64,000 bases of DNA from NCBI RefSeq assembly GCF_003610355.1, contig NZ_RAPY01000008.1, forward strand, positions 186,001 to 250,000, written 5' to 3'. Position 1 is the stretch's first letter, and each line of letters begins with the position of its first letter. A program made the position numbers and the translations under genes. This DNA comes from Sphingobacterium detergens (GTDB lineage Bacteria > Bacteroidota > Bacteroidia > Sphingobacteriales > Sphingobacteriaceae). Positions 57,185-64,000 of this stretch are shown here, in pieces. Under the pieces are notes generated by a model, which saw only the letters and a program-made list of their open reading frames with translations, did not search any database and was not told the origin of the DNA.

Positions 57185-57222
57185 AAAAGTGGCTACCCAA
57201 GATTTTGGATAGCCACTTTTTT
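57185..57222. terminator. Bidirectional terminator
   Basis: AAAAGTGGCTA / TAGCCACTTTT stem with a 14-base loop and flanking A and T tracts, between convergent YceI and SDR genes. Confidence 0.85.
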
Positions 57223-57288
57223 TTAAGGCTTACGACTACTCAGTCATAAGCTCGCCGTTCTCATTCTCGGGCGAATTTCTTTTTTACT

Positions 57289-58074
57289 TTACAAGCCTTT
57301 CAACATACCACCATCCAGCGGAATATTGGCTCCAGTGAGGTAGTTGGCGTAGGTCGAGCAGATAAAGGCGACCAGGTAGCCATATTCTTCAGGCTCACCC
57401 AAACGAGCAGCCGGCACCTGTTTTAACCTCAATTGCAAGGCTTCTTCATAGGATATACCCAAGCGCTGTGCATCCATATTGGTCAAAGACTGAATTCTTT
57501 CGGTATCAAACAGCCCTGTTAATATACTATTGACTGTCACGCCATCCTTTGCAACATCATCTGAAAGCGATTTGCTCCAGCTTATCAATGCGGTACGGAT
57601 GGTATTTGATAAAACCAGATTAGATACGGGCTCTTTTACAGTGGAAGACGATACATTGATAATGCGTCCATAACCATTTGCCAACATGTAAGGTAAGGCA
57701 CAAGATGTCGTATAACAGTGATTTTGAAATAAAAGTTCAAAGGCATGTTGGTAATCCGCCAGATTTTTCTGATCAATCGTTCCCGCTTGTGGTCCGTTGG
57801 AGTTATTGACCAGGATATCCACTTTGTTTGATTCAAAATAACGATCTATTTGTACTTTATAGTCTTCATGATCATTGTAATCGACCAGAATATATTGGTG
57901 TACCTGCCCTTTCGAGCTGTCCAGGCTTTCCAAAGTATGCTTCAATTTCTCCTCACTACGTGATGCTAGGGTAACCGAGGCACCACAGGATGCCAAAACT
58001 TTGGCAATCCCGGCACCGATGCCGGCAGAACTTGCGCCAATCAGGGCTTTTTTTCCAATTAGATTGATTTCCAT
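57289..58074 (-). CDS. SDR family oxidoreductase
   Basis: 261 residues. An NAD(P)-binding start ALIGASSAGIGAGIAKVLAS (variant of TGxxxGIG), NNSNGP, and an active site NVSSSTVKEPVSNLVLSNTI where the usual YxxxK Tyr is replaced (the position reads LSN). C-terminal GANIPLDGGMLKG. The altered catalytic Tyr suggests a non-classical or reduced-activity member. Substrate unknown. Confidence 0.85.
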   Translation of the reverse strand: MEINLIGKKALIGASSAGIGAGIAKVLASCGASVTLASRSEEKLKHTLESLDSSKGQVHQYILVDYNDHEDYKVQIDRYFESNKVDILVNNSNGPQAGTIDQKNLADYQHAFELLFQNHCYTTSCALPYMLANGYGRIINVSSSTVKEPVSNLVLSNTIRTALISWSKSLSDDVAKDGVTVNSILTGLFDTERIQSLTNMDAQRLGISYEEALQLRLKQVPAARLGEPEEYGYLVAFICSTYANYLTGANIPLDGGMLKGL

Positions 58075-58157
58075 AACTATTTCGTATGCTATTAGCTTAT
58101 ATCAGCTAATTCGTTGTGTGTATTATTCAAAAATATAGATGAACTAGGGACGGTCAT

Positions 58158-59813
58158 TTAATCATTATCTTTTGCCCGGATCATGGCAATAAATAAATAG
58201 ACCGCAAAGACCCAGGCCGAGCCCAGGCATATCCAGGCAAAAACGGGAATGCCCCACCATTGCGGTTCAATACGCGCCACAATCACCATTCCCCCCAGTA
58301 AGTTGAGGGACATAAACATGATACCGATCACAATACGGTTGACCCCTTTACGGAGTATGGCATTGAAGGACCGGGCACTGATCAGACGATGATTCAAGGT
58401 GAAATTTCCCGTACGGAATAAGCGTACCAAAGCTCGCATATCCTCTGGAAGTTTTTCGACATCGCGTGCGAAAGACTCTATCTTATGTTTTCCTTTCTTG
58501 AAAATCGCTTCTGGTGACAGCCGCTCCATCATGATCCGTCGGGCAAAAGGCTTAATGCTCTCCATGATATTGAGATCAGGATAAAGCTGGCGGCCGATTC
58601 CCTCCATCAAAGAAATACCCCGCATGAGCTGATAGATATATTCCGGAAAATACAAGCGATTATCACCAATGATCTTCCAGAGTTTATTGAACAGCAGATC
58701 AAGACTGAGATCACCTAAGGAAACATTATCAATCATGTCAAATATTTCATATAGGGAGCGTTCAAACTGATTTCGGTCAGGGATATGACTCACTACAGCC
58801 ACATCTTCAATAACATCCGCCAATCGGACTGCATCCTCGGAAATCGCTGATTGGATAAACTCCTCGAGCTGTCGTCGGTCAATTCCGAGCAATTTGCCCA
58901 TGTTGCCAAAGTCCAAAAAGGCAATACGCCCATCGGGCATCACCATCATATTACCGGGGTGCGGATCACCGTGAAAAAAGCCGTGGATAATCACCTGTTC
59001 CAGATATAGATTGATCCCATTTTTCACCAAGGTTTCCACATCCATTCCCCGTCGTTTAATTTCCACGATATCCGTCACTTTGAAACCATCGAGATACTCC
59101 ATACAGAGCACGCGGTCAGAGGACAGATCAGGGTACACATTGGGCACCTTGATCAGTTTGTTGCCTTTAAAATTTTTAGCAAAGCGCTCAATGTTATGGC
59201 GTTCGATGACCAGAGACATTTCCTCTTGCAGGGTCATGGCGAAAGATTCTACGATGAGGGAAAGGTTGAGATTTTCCAGTGCGTCATTGTACATGGTCAG
59301 AATCTTGGCGATATCACGCATGAGCGCAAGATCTACACGCATGACCTCATCTATTCCCGGTCGACGCACTTTTAAGACAACACTTGTACCGTCTTTTAAT
59401 GTCGCCCGATAGACTTGAGCAATGGACGCTGCGGCAAAAGGTTCCGACGCGATGGTCTCAAATTGTTCGGTGATGTCTAATCCAAGTTCTTCAGCGAGGT
59501 ATTCCTGAATGTCGACTTCAAAGGGCGGGACGTTATCTTCGAGCTTTTTGAGTTCCTCGACAAGATCTTTTGGGAGCAAACCTTCGCGGGTGGAAGCCGA
59601 TTGTCCCAACTTGATAAAGGCTGGTCCGAGCTCTTCCAAAGCCATGCGAATACGCGTATATACACTGATTTTATCAACATCTATATTACGCTCTAAACTC
59701 GCTCTTGGCCCTTTCCATGGCAATCGGGCAATGGCATCTTTGAAACCATATTTTGCTAATATGCTTAAGATTTGGGAACTACGTTGTAACTTCTTGGTCG
59801 GATTGTACATCAT
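58158..59813 (-). CDS. UbiB/ABC1/AarF family kinase-like protein
   Basis: 551 residues from the ATG at 59813, the first of two adjacent Met codons. The KxGQ motif (AFIKLGQSASTREGLLP), an Ala-rich loop (EPFAAASIAQVYRA), the HGDPHPGNM catalytic loop and FLDFGNMG identify the ABC1 family. Two C-terminal transmembrane helices (RIVIGIMFMSLNLLGGMVIV; IPVFAWICLGSAWVFAVYLF) anchor it. It supports quinone or lipid homeostasis in bacteria; the exact role here is unknown. Confidence 0.9.
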   Translation of the reverse strand: MMYNPTKKLQRSSQILSILAKYGFKDAIARLPWKGPRASLERNIDVDKISVYTRIRMALEELGPAFIKLGQSASTREGLLPKDLVEELKKLEDNVPPFEVDIQEYLAEELGLDITEQFETIASEPFAAASIAQVYRATLKDGTSVVLKVRRPGIDEVMRVDLALMRDIAKILTMYNDALENLNLSLIVESFAMTLQEEMSLVIERHNIERFAKNFKGNKLIKVPNVYPDLSSDRVLCMEYLDGFKVTDIVEIKRRGMDVETLVKNGINLYLEQVIIHGFFHGDPHPGNMMVMPDGRIAFLDFGNMGKLLGIDRRQLEEFIQSAISEDAVRLADVIEDVAVVSHIPDRNQFERSLYEIFDMIDNVSLGDLSLDLLFNKLWKIIGDNRLYFPEYIYQLMRGISLMEGIGRQLYPDLNIMESIKPFARRIMMERLSPEAIFKKGKHKIESFARDVEKLPEDMRALVRLFRTGNFTLNHRLISARSFNAILRKGVNRIVIGIMFMSLNLLGGMVIVARIEPQWWGIPVFAWICLGSAWVFAVYLFIAMIRAKDND

Positions 59814-59894
59814 GGACAAGGATTTTCGATAACAAGATACGAAATATCCAAGTTCGAAAAACACAAAGACCTTACCTTTTTCGCATCAATACCC

Positions 59895-60536
59895 TTATTC
59901 CGCTTCCATCTGATCCAGGTTTTCTTTGATCTGTTTGACATAATCCCCATAATAGGCACGGATCATAAACTCGGTAATCAACACGATAATAACGATCGAA
60001 ATAAGTGCCGAAAGGATCATCCATAATATAAAATTGGGATCCAGCTGAAGGGTTTGTCTGAAGTTATATAATTTCTCAAACCAAGCCACAGCCCTATTTT
60101 GGCCAATCATAATGAGGTAAAGAAATAAGGCTTGCGGAATCATCACATAAGCAACAATACGATAAGTTTCGACCGCATATTTAAGGTCATAATAGAGCTT
60201 TAGTAGATGCTCACGGGACGCCAGGAGATCAATCTGCTTGGCACTTTTGATCAGGTAATAGAACCTGCGGTAATACAGCAAGCTCGACAGCGAGATCTGC
60301 ACAATAAAAAAGTAATACGCAAAAGCTGCATACCCCGAGATTTTATAGATTGGCAGCATGGGTACAGCAATCAGAAAAAACATGCACACCACCCAGGAAA
60401 CAAATTCAAGTTTGATATTGCGTCTCAGCTTGGCCATGATATTGCCGACCTCCTTATAATGTTTGAGATTTGGATTTTGTAAATCCTCATCTGTTGGCTG
60501 TTCCTGCCAAGATTTTTTTAATTCATCAAAATTCAT
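59895..60536 (-). CDS. Membrane protein, likely anti-sigma partner
   Basis: 213 residues. A cytoplasmic start (MNFDELKKSWQEQ) is followed by about four transmembrane helices (SWVVCMFFLIAVPMLPIY, AYYFFIVQISLSSLLYY, VAYVMIPQALFLYLIMI, WMILSALISIVIIVLITEFM). It overlaps the sigma gene by 11 bases, the usual place for an anti-sigma factor. Confidence 0.75.
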   Translation of the reverse strand: MNFDELKKSWQEQPTDEDLQNPNLKHYKEVGNIMAKLRRNIKLEFVSWVVCMFFLIAVPMLPIYKISGYAAFAYYFFIVQISLSSLLYYRRFYYLIKSAKQIDLLASREHLLKLYYDLKYAVETYRIVAYVMIPQALFLYLIMIGQNRAVAWFEKLYNFRQTLQLDPNFILWMILSALISIVIIVLITEFMIRAYYGDYVKQIKENLDQMEAE

Positions 60537-61029
60537 AATTGTATTTTTTAATGATTTGTTGAATCCGTTCTTTTGTACGATTTAATTTGACCCGTGCATT
60601 GACTTCAGATATACCAAGGTGTGCCGCGATTTCGCGATGGCTCTGGCCTTCCAAAAACAAAAAGATCAACGCTTTTTCTACGGCATTCAGTTCATGCACC
60701 GCTTGATAGAATATTTTTAGCTGTTCGTCTTTATCCGGATTATAAGATTCGTCCGGAAAATCATGTCGTTCTTCCAGGCTATCGTAAATCTGATGTTTCT
60801 TCTCTTTCTTTAAAAATACCATCGCGGTATTCAATGCAACACGATACATCCATGTTGAAAATTTACTTTGCTGCTTAAACGTTGCGTAAGACTTCCAGAG
60901 CTGATACACAATTTCCTGATAAAGATCTTGCCGTCCATCCTGGTCATCCATATACATACGGCTCACCTTGACGATAATTCCTTTATTTTCGTCAATCAAC
61001 TGAAGAAATTCTGTTTCCGAATGAGCCAA
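60526..61029 (-). CDS. ECF RNA polymerase sigma factor
   Basis: 167 residues with region 2 (VSRMYMDDQDGRQDLYQEIV, MYRVALNTAMVFLKKEK) and region 4 (LNAVEKALIFLFLEGQSHRE followed by LGISEVNARVKLNRTKER). The start appears to be TTG at 61029, since no ATG lies close upstream. Coupled to the membrane protein gene that follows. Confidence 0.88.
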   Translation of the reverse strand: MAHSETEFLQLIDENKGIIVKVSRMYMDDQDGRQDLYQEIVYQLWKSYATFKQQSKFSTWMYRVALNTAMVFLKKEKKHQIYDSLEERHDFPDESYNPDKDEQLKIFYQAVHELNAVEKALIFLFLEGQSHREIAAHLGISEVNARVKLNRTKERIQQIIKKYNYEF

Positions 61030-61150
61030 TGGTAAATTTTCTTTTTAAGATCTTTTCAGGTAATAAGTATAGCAAACAAACAAAGTGTTACAGCTTAATT
61101 TAAAAATATGTAAATTGTTCATAAAAAGGAGGCAAATCACGATAATAATT

Positions 61151-61588
61151 ATGGAAAATATATTTTATGAGGGACAGGTCATCTGGGCACAAATAGATGC
61201 CAATAGGCACATGCGTCATTCCGCCTATGCCGATATCTGTGCACAGGCACGGAGCAACATGTTGAACAAAATGGGCTTTTCTTTGGACAAGTTCGCCCAG
61301 TTTCAGATCGGACCGATTCTATTTCGGGAAGAATTGATCTACGCAAAGGAAGTACACCTGGATGAATACGTTCAGGTAAAAGTGGAATTGACTAAATACA
61401 ATAAGATCAATAGTCGTTTTTCTTTTATCCATCAGGTTTATCGCCAGGATGGCACATTATGTTGTACAGTAAATGTTGATGGCGCTTGGCTTGACTTAAA
61501 GCTGCGAAAATTGACCAAATTACCGGAAGAAATGGAGCCCTATCTGGCCAAAGTACCGCGTGCAGAGGGATATGAAGAGATTGGATAA
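61151..61588 (+). CDS. Acyl-CoA thioesterase (hot-dog fold)
   Basis: 145 residues from ATG 61151. IDANRHMRHSAYADICAQAR carries the conserved acidic/His pattern of 4HBT thioesterases; FREELIYAKEVHLDEYVQVK and RFSFIHQVYRQDG follow. Hydrolyses acyl-CoA thioesters in the cytosol; chain preference unknown. Terminated by a good hairpin. Confidence 0.88.
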   Translation: MENIFYEGQVIWAQIDANRHMRHSAYADICAQARSNMLNKMGFSLDKFAQFQIGPILFREELIYAKEVHLDEYVQVKVELTKYNKINSRFSFIHQVYRQDGTLCCTVNVDGAWLDLKLRKLTKLPEEMEPYLAKVPRAEGYEEIG

Positions 61589-61592
61589 AAAA

Positions 61593-61624
61593 ATCCCTCG
61601 GAATATTTTTGTATTCCGAGGGAT
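61593..61624. terminator. Rho-independent terminator
   Basis: Perfect 13-bp stem ATCCCTCGGAATA / TATTCCGAGGGAT with a TTTTTG loop, just after the thioesterase stop. Confidence 0.88.
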
Positions 61625-61725
61625 CAAAACATAAACTAACCTAAAAAACTATCTTATTTGAGTATCAACTGACCATCGGTCAGGATGCGCCTATCATATG
61701 ATGTTTATCATATGGGCGGCACGAA

Positions 61726-62169
61726 CTATTTTACTTCGATCAAACGCTTTGCGATAATAGCGTCTTCTTTCTTGCCAACAGTTAAAATCAATATTCCACC
61801 TTCATAGGCTGCTTCAATATTGCTATAGTCAACCGTTTCAGGCAAGGTAAATGATCTTGAAAATGAACTATAATTGAATTCCTTCTTGCTATATAGTTTT
61901 TCTTCACTTACTTGTTCTTCTTTTTTCTCTGCAGAAATAGTAATCAGATTTTTATCCACATTGATTTTAAAATCTGACTTATCCAATCCCGGAGCTGCCA
62001 TTTCGATCTTAAATGATTTTTCAGACTCCGAAATATTCACCGCTGGAACACGTGAAACTAAACGATCTGAAATAAAATTATCATTGAATAGATTGTCAAA
62101 TACAGTATTTACAAATGGATTTACTGCGTCGGTATTTAAACTTTTTGTAGGGAATTTAATTAATGCCAT
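61726..62169 (-). CDS. Hsp20 / alpha-crystallin small heat shock protein
   Basis: 147 residues. VPAVNISESEKSFKIEMAAP starts the alpha-crystallin domain; AAPGLDKSDFKINVDKN, KKEFNYSSFSRSFTLPETVD and AAYEGGILILTVGKK match the family, ending in an I-x-V type tail (RLIEVK). ATP-independent holdase. A strong Shine-Dalgarno TAGGAGGAC sits about 5 bases before the ATG, unusual for this phylum and suggesting high expression. Confidence 0.93.
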   Translation of the reverse strand: MALIKFPTKSLNTDAVNPFVNTVFDNLFNDNFISDRLVSRVPAVNISESEKSFKIEMAAPGLDKSDFKINVDKNLITISAEKKEEQVSEEKLYSKKEFNYSSFSRSFTLPETVDYSNIEAAYEGGILILTVGKKEDAIIAKRLIEVK

Positions 62170-62184
62170 TTTTTGTCCTCCTAA
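62170..62184 (-). promoter_or_regulatory. Strong ribosome binding site of the Hsp20 gene
   Basis: TAGGAGGAC on the minus strand directly before AAAAAATG. Most other genes here lack a site this strong. Confidence 0.7.
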
Positions 62185-62451
62185 TTTTTTTATTTTTTGT
62201 TAAGCTTTATTTTCTAACTCTTTTCTAGGGGATATTCAATTCACGTACCAGTCGCAAAACAAAGACAAAATGTCATTTTCAAATAATTTAAAGCGACATT
62301 TTGACACAATACATTTAAAACCGTCCATAAAAGGGCGCGATATTGTCATTGCTTGGAAGACATGATCCCACTACCCGGTATAGCATTAACGTAGCAGTAG
62401 GCAAACTGTTTTCAGGCGGATTTAATTTTACAAAACATTAACCTTGGCGCT

Positions 62452-63177
62452 TTACCCTTCTGGCTCTGATCTTTCTTCTTGTTCCAATGCCCTAATCAGC
62501 AAAAACTTAACAGCATCGTAGATATAATCTTTTGCCTCTGCATAGGAAACATCATAAATTCGTGATACCAATACATCATATTGCGGAAAGGGAGAAAATA
62601 GTTTAGCGTAATAGGCATCCAGCTGCGCATGAGTTGGTAATTCAAAAGCTAGGCGAAGCTGAAATCGTCGAATAATTGCTGTATCCAATATCTCGGGATG
62701 GTTGGTTGCCGCAATCAATACAGCTTCGTTGGGAAAATAATCGATCAGTTGGATAATCGTGTTCACCAGGCGGCGCATCTCCCCTACATCTTTCTCTTCA
62801 CTGATCCGCGCTTTTCCAATCTGGTCAAATTCATCGAGAAACAGTACAGCCTTTTCACGTCCTGCCTTATCAAAGACCTGCTTGATATGCTGTGAAGTCT
62901 CACCAATGCGGGATGAGATCAAGTTACTCAGATTCAAGATATAGATCGGTTTGTCGAGTGCCGTCGCCAACGCTTTTGCCGTCGTTGTTTTTCCGCAACC
63001 CGAATAACCGTGTAATAGAATCTTGTTGCTTACAGGCAGACCATATTGCGAGAGCTCTCGAATATAGCGATGCTCCTTAATCAGCTGCTGCAGTTTCTGC
63101 CGGCTATCTTCCGCCAAAAAAACATCTTCTAATGCTATCTTTTCCTTATCGGCTATAACAAGATCGTAAATATTCAT
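62452..63177 (-). CDS. AAA family ATPase
   Basis: 241 residues, a single AAA module. Walker A LLHGYSGCGKTTTAKAL, Walker B AVLFLDEFDQIG, sensor 1 LIAATNHPEI and arginine-finger-type IIRRFQLRLA are intact. It resembles proteins of the CDC48/spastin kind but is short. Substrate not known; the neighbours are Hsp20 and FolB. Confidence 0.88.
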   Translation of the reverse strand: MNIYDLVIADKEKIALEDVFLAEDSRQKLQQLIKEHRYIRELSQYGLPVSNKILLHGYSGCGKTTTAKALATALDKPIYILNLSNLISSRIGETSQHIKQVFDKAGREKAVLFLDEFDQIGKARISEEKDVGEMRRLVNTIIQLIDYFPNEAVLIAATNHPEILDTAIIRRFQLRLAFELPTHAQLDAYYAKLFSPFPQYDVLVSRIYDVSYAEAKDYIYDAVKFLLIRALEQEERSEPEG

Positions 63178-63257
63178 CTTAACAATTTGACACTTTTATA
63201 CAATGGATCCGCAAATTTAGGCAGGTATTTCAAACTTTTGCTGGTCCAGTTTGAAAA

Positions 63258-63626
63258 TTAATCATTCAGGTATTTCAAACCGACCTGCGAATAGGATAAG
63301 TCGCCGCCAAAAGGTGGATTCGATTTGCGAATGACAACCTCAATCATTACGGCATGCGGTACCCCTAGCCGAATCTGTTCCAATATTTCTGCCGCTGCAG
63401 ATTCCAACAGTTTCCGTTTGGGTTGCATCACACGAGCAGTGATCTGATACAGTTCTTCATAATTTAGCGTATTACGCAAATCTTCGGTTTCTGTATTATG
63501 AAAAGGGAAAGAGACATCAATAGACACAAAAAATTCATTCCCGAGAATCTGCTCCTCCTCGTAATAGCCAATCGGCGCATAAAACCGCGCTTCTTTCAAT
63601 GAGACTGTCTGTAAAATGGTTGCCAT
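63258..63626 (-). CDS. folB: Dihydroneopterin aldolase FolB
   Basis: 122 residues from ATG 63626 (MATILQTVSLKEARFYAPIG). VSLKEARFYAPIGYYEEEQI, FFVSIDVSFPF, TLNYEELYQITARVMQPKRK and IEVVIRKSNPP match FolB; the first segment holds the usual G-x-x-xxE region. It acts in folate synthesis. Confidence 0.87.
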   Translation of the reverse strand: MATILQTVSLKEARFYAPIGYYEEEQILGNEFFVSIDVSFPFHNTETEDLRNTLNYEELYQITARVMQPKRKLLESAAAEILEQIRLGVPHAVMIEVVIRKSNPPFGGDLSYSQVGLKYLND

Positions 63627-63808
63627 GCACAAACCTAAGCAAATTGTTCCGAAATCAAAAAATCGACAGTTTCGACGAGTTCAATAGCATCAGACCAGAG
63701 AAAAATCTCATCCAGACACAAGCAGACATTTAAATAGATCCTATTCAAAATTATAATTGTATATAAAAGCAAATTTTCCTAAGTTTAAATACACCAAAAA
63801 CCCAACAG

Positions 63809-64000
63809 ATGAACTTTTCTTTATCTTCGGCACTATGCCTAGCGATCTTATGCGGTTCCAGCGCAATCCATGCCCAAACAAATATGAAACCCAGCGATAC
63901 AGAGTATTACAAACCTGTTCCGCCAACGGTAACACTCAACAAGGGAATCCCAAGTGATGCCATTGTTCTTTTTGATGGCAAGGACCTGAGCAAATGGAAG
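63809..64000 (+). CDS. Exported DUF1080 (3-keto-disaccharide hydrolase-like) protein, cut by window end
   Basis: The 64 residues visible start with a signal peptide (MNFSLSSALCLAILCGSS ending IHAQ). After a linker comes IVLFDGKDLSKWK, the usual opening of the DUF1080 beta-sandwich domain, which acts on sugar glycosides in related proteins. The C-terminus lies outside the window. Confidence 0.8.
   Translation, partial: MNFSLSSALCLAILCGSSAIHAQTNMKPSDTEYYKPVPPTVTLNKGIPSDAIVLFDGKDLSKWK

Noticed and set aside
1..64000. tRNA, rRNA, prophage or integrated element
   Set aside because: No cloverleaf, rRNA sequence, integrase or phage structural gene was seen; the CRISPR-like locus has no mobile-element boundaries that I can support.

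Overview
The window is a chromosomal segment of a Bacteroidota bacterium, most likely Sphingobacteriaceae (Sphingobacterium or a close relative). The signs are moderately low GC, SusC-type TonB receptor parts with carboxypeptidase-like N-terminal domains, several ECF sigma/anti-sigma pairs, TAnnTTTG promoter boxes and few strong Shine-Dalgarno sites. I see no rRNA or tRNA gene.

Layout. 0-8 kb: a cut gene end, then a two-gene minus-strand unit made of an outer-membrane beta-barrel that lacks a plug and an alpha-2-macroglobulin that carries a TonB box and plug. 8-11.8 kb: FAD oxidase, universal stress protein, exported TIM-barrel protein, small membrane protein. 11.9-16.6 kb: the accessory locus that stands out. 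It holds a truncated Cas12f-like protein without RuvC catalytic residues, an ECF-type sigma factor with two C-terminal helix-turn-helix segments, and two CRISPR-like arrays of degenerate 36-nt repeats, each beside a copy of a structured tracrRNA-like element. 16.6-22.9 kb: lipoprotein, AraC regulator with an RclC-type protein, tandem hairpin repeats, XRE regulator, desaturase-like protein. 23-26.5 kb: pstSCAB phosphate uptake. 26.6-33.5 kb: VWA protein, ECF sigma and anti-sigma with TonB-system fragments, DUF3857 protein, a 31-residue acidic ORF. 33.6-36.5 kb: frameshifted reductase, MepB-like protein, MocR regulator with a tandemly copied 3' end. 36.6-42.6 kb: complete biotin operon bioB-A-F-G-C-D. 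42.9-53.4 kb: phospholipase C, then a two-component system followed by a heavy-metal RND pump. 53.5-64 kb: TauE/DUF1634 pair, Crp-like regulator, YceI, SDR, UbiB kinase, ECF sigma with a membrane partner, thioesterase, Hsp20, AAA ATPase, FolB, and a cut DUF1080 gene.

Central inference. Dead Cas12f-like protein, sigma factor, tracrRNA-like elements and arrays all appear to lie on the minus strand in the order tracr2-array2-tracr1-array1-sigma-dCas12f. No cas1, cas2, nuclease or transposase is nearby. The simplest reading is an RNA-guided transcription device: the dead effector uses array-encoded guides to bring the sigma factor and RNA polymerase to chosen promoters. I recall recent reports of dead Cas12f homologues paired with ECF sigma factors in Bacteroidota. 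The long, duplicated, repeat-degenerate double array with two tracr copies looks different from a single-guide arrangement.

The second notable item is the split receptor at 0.4-7.8 kb, where the plug missing from the barrel is found inside the partner macroglobulin.
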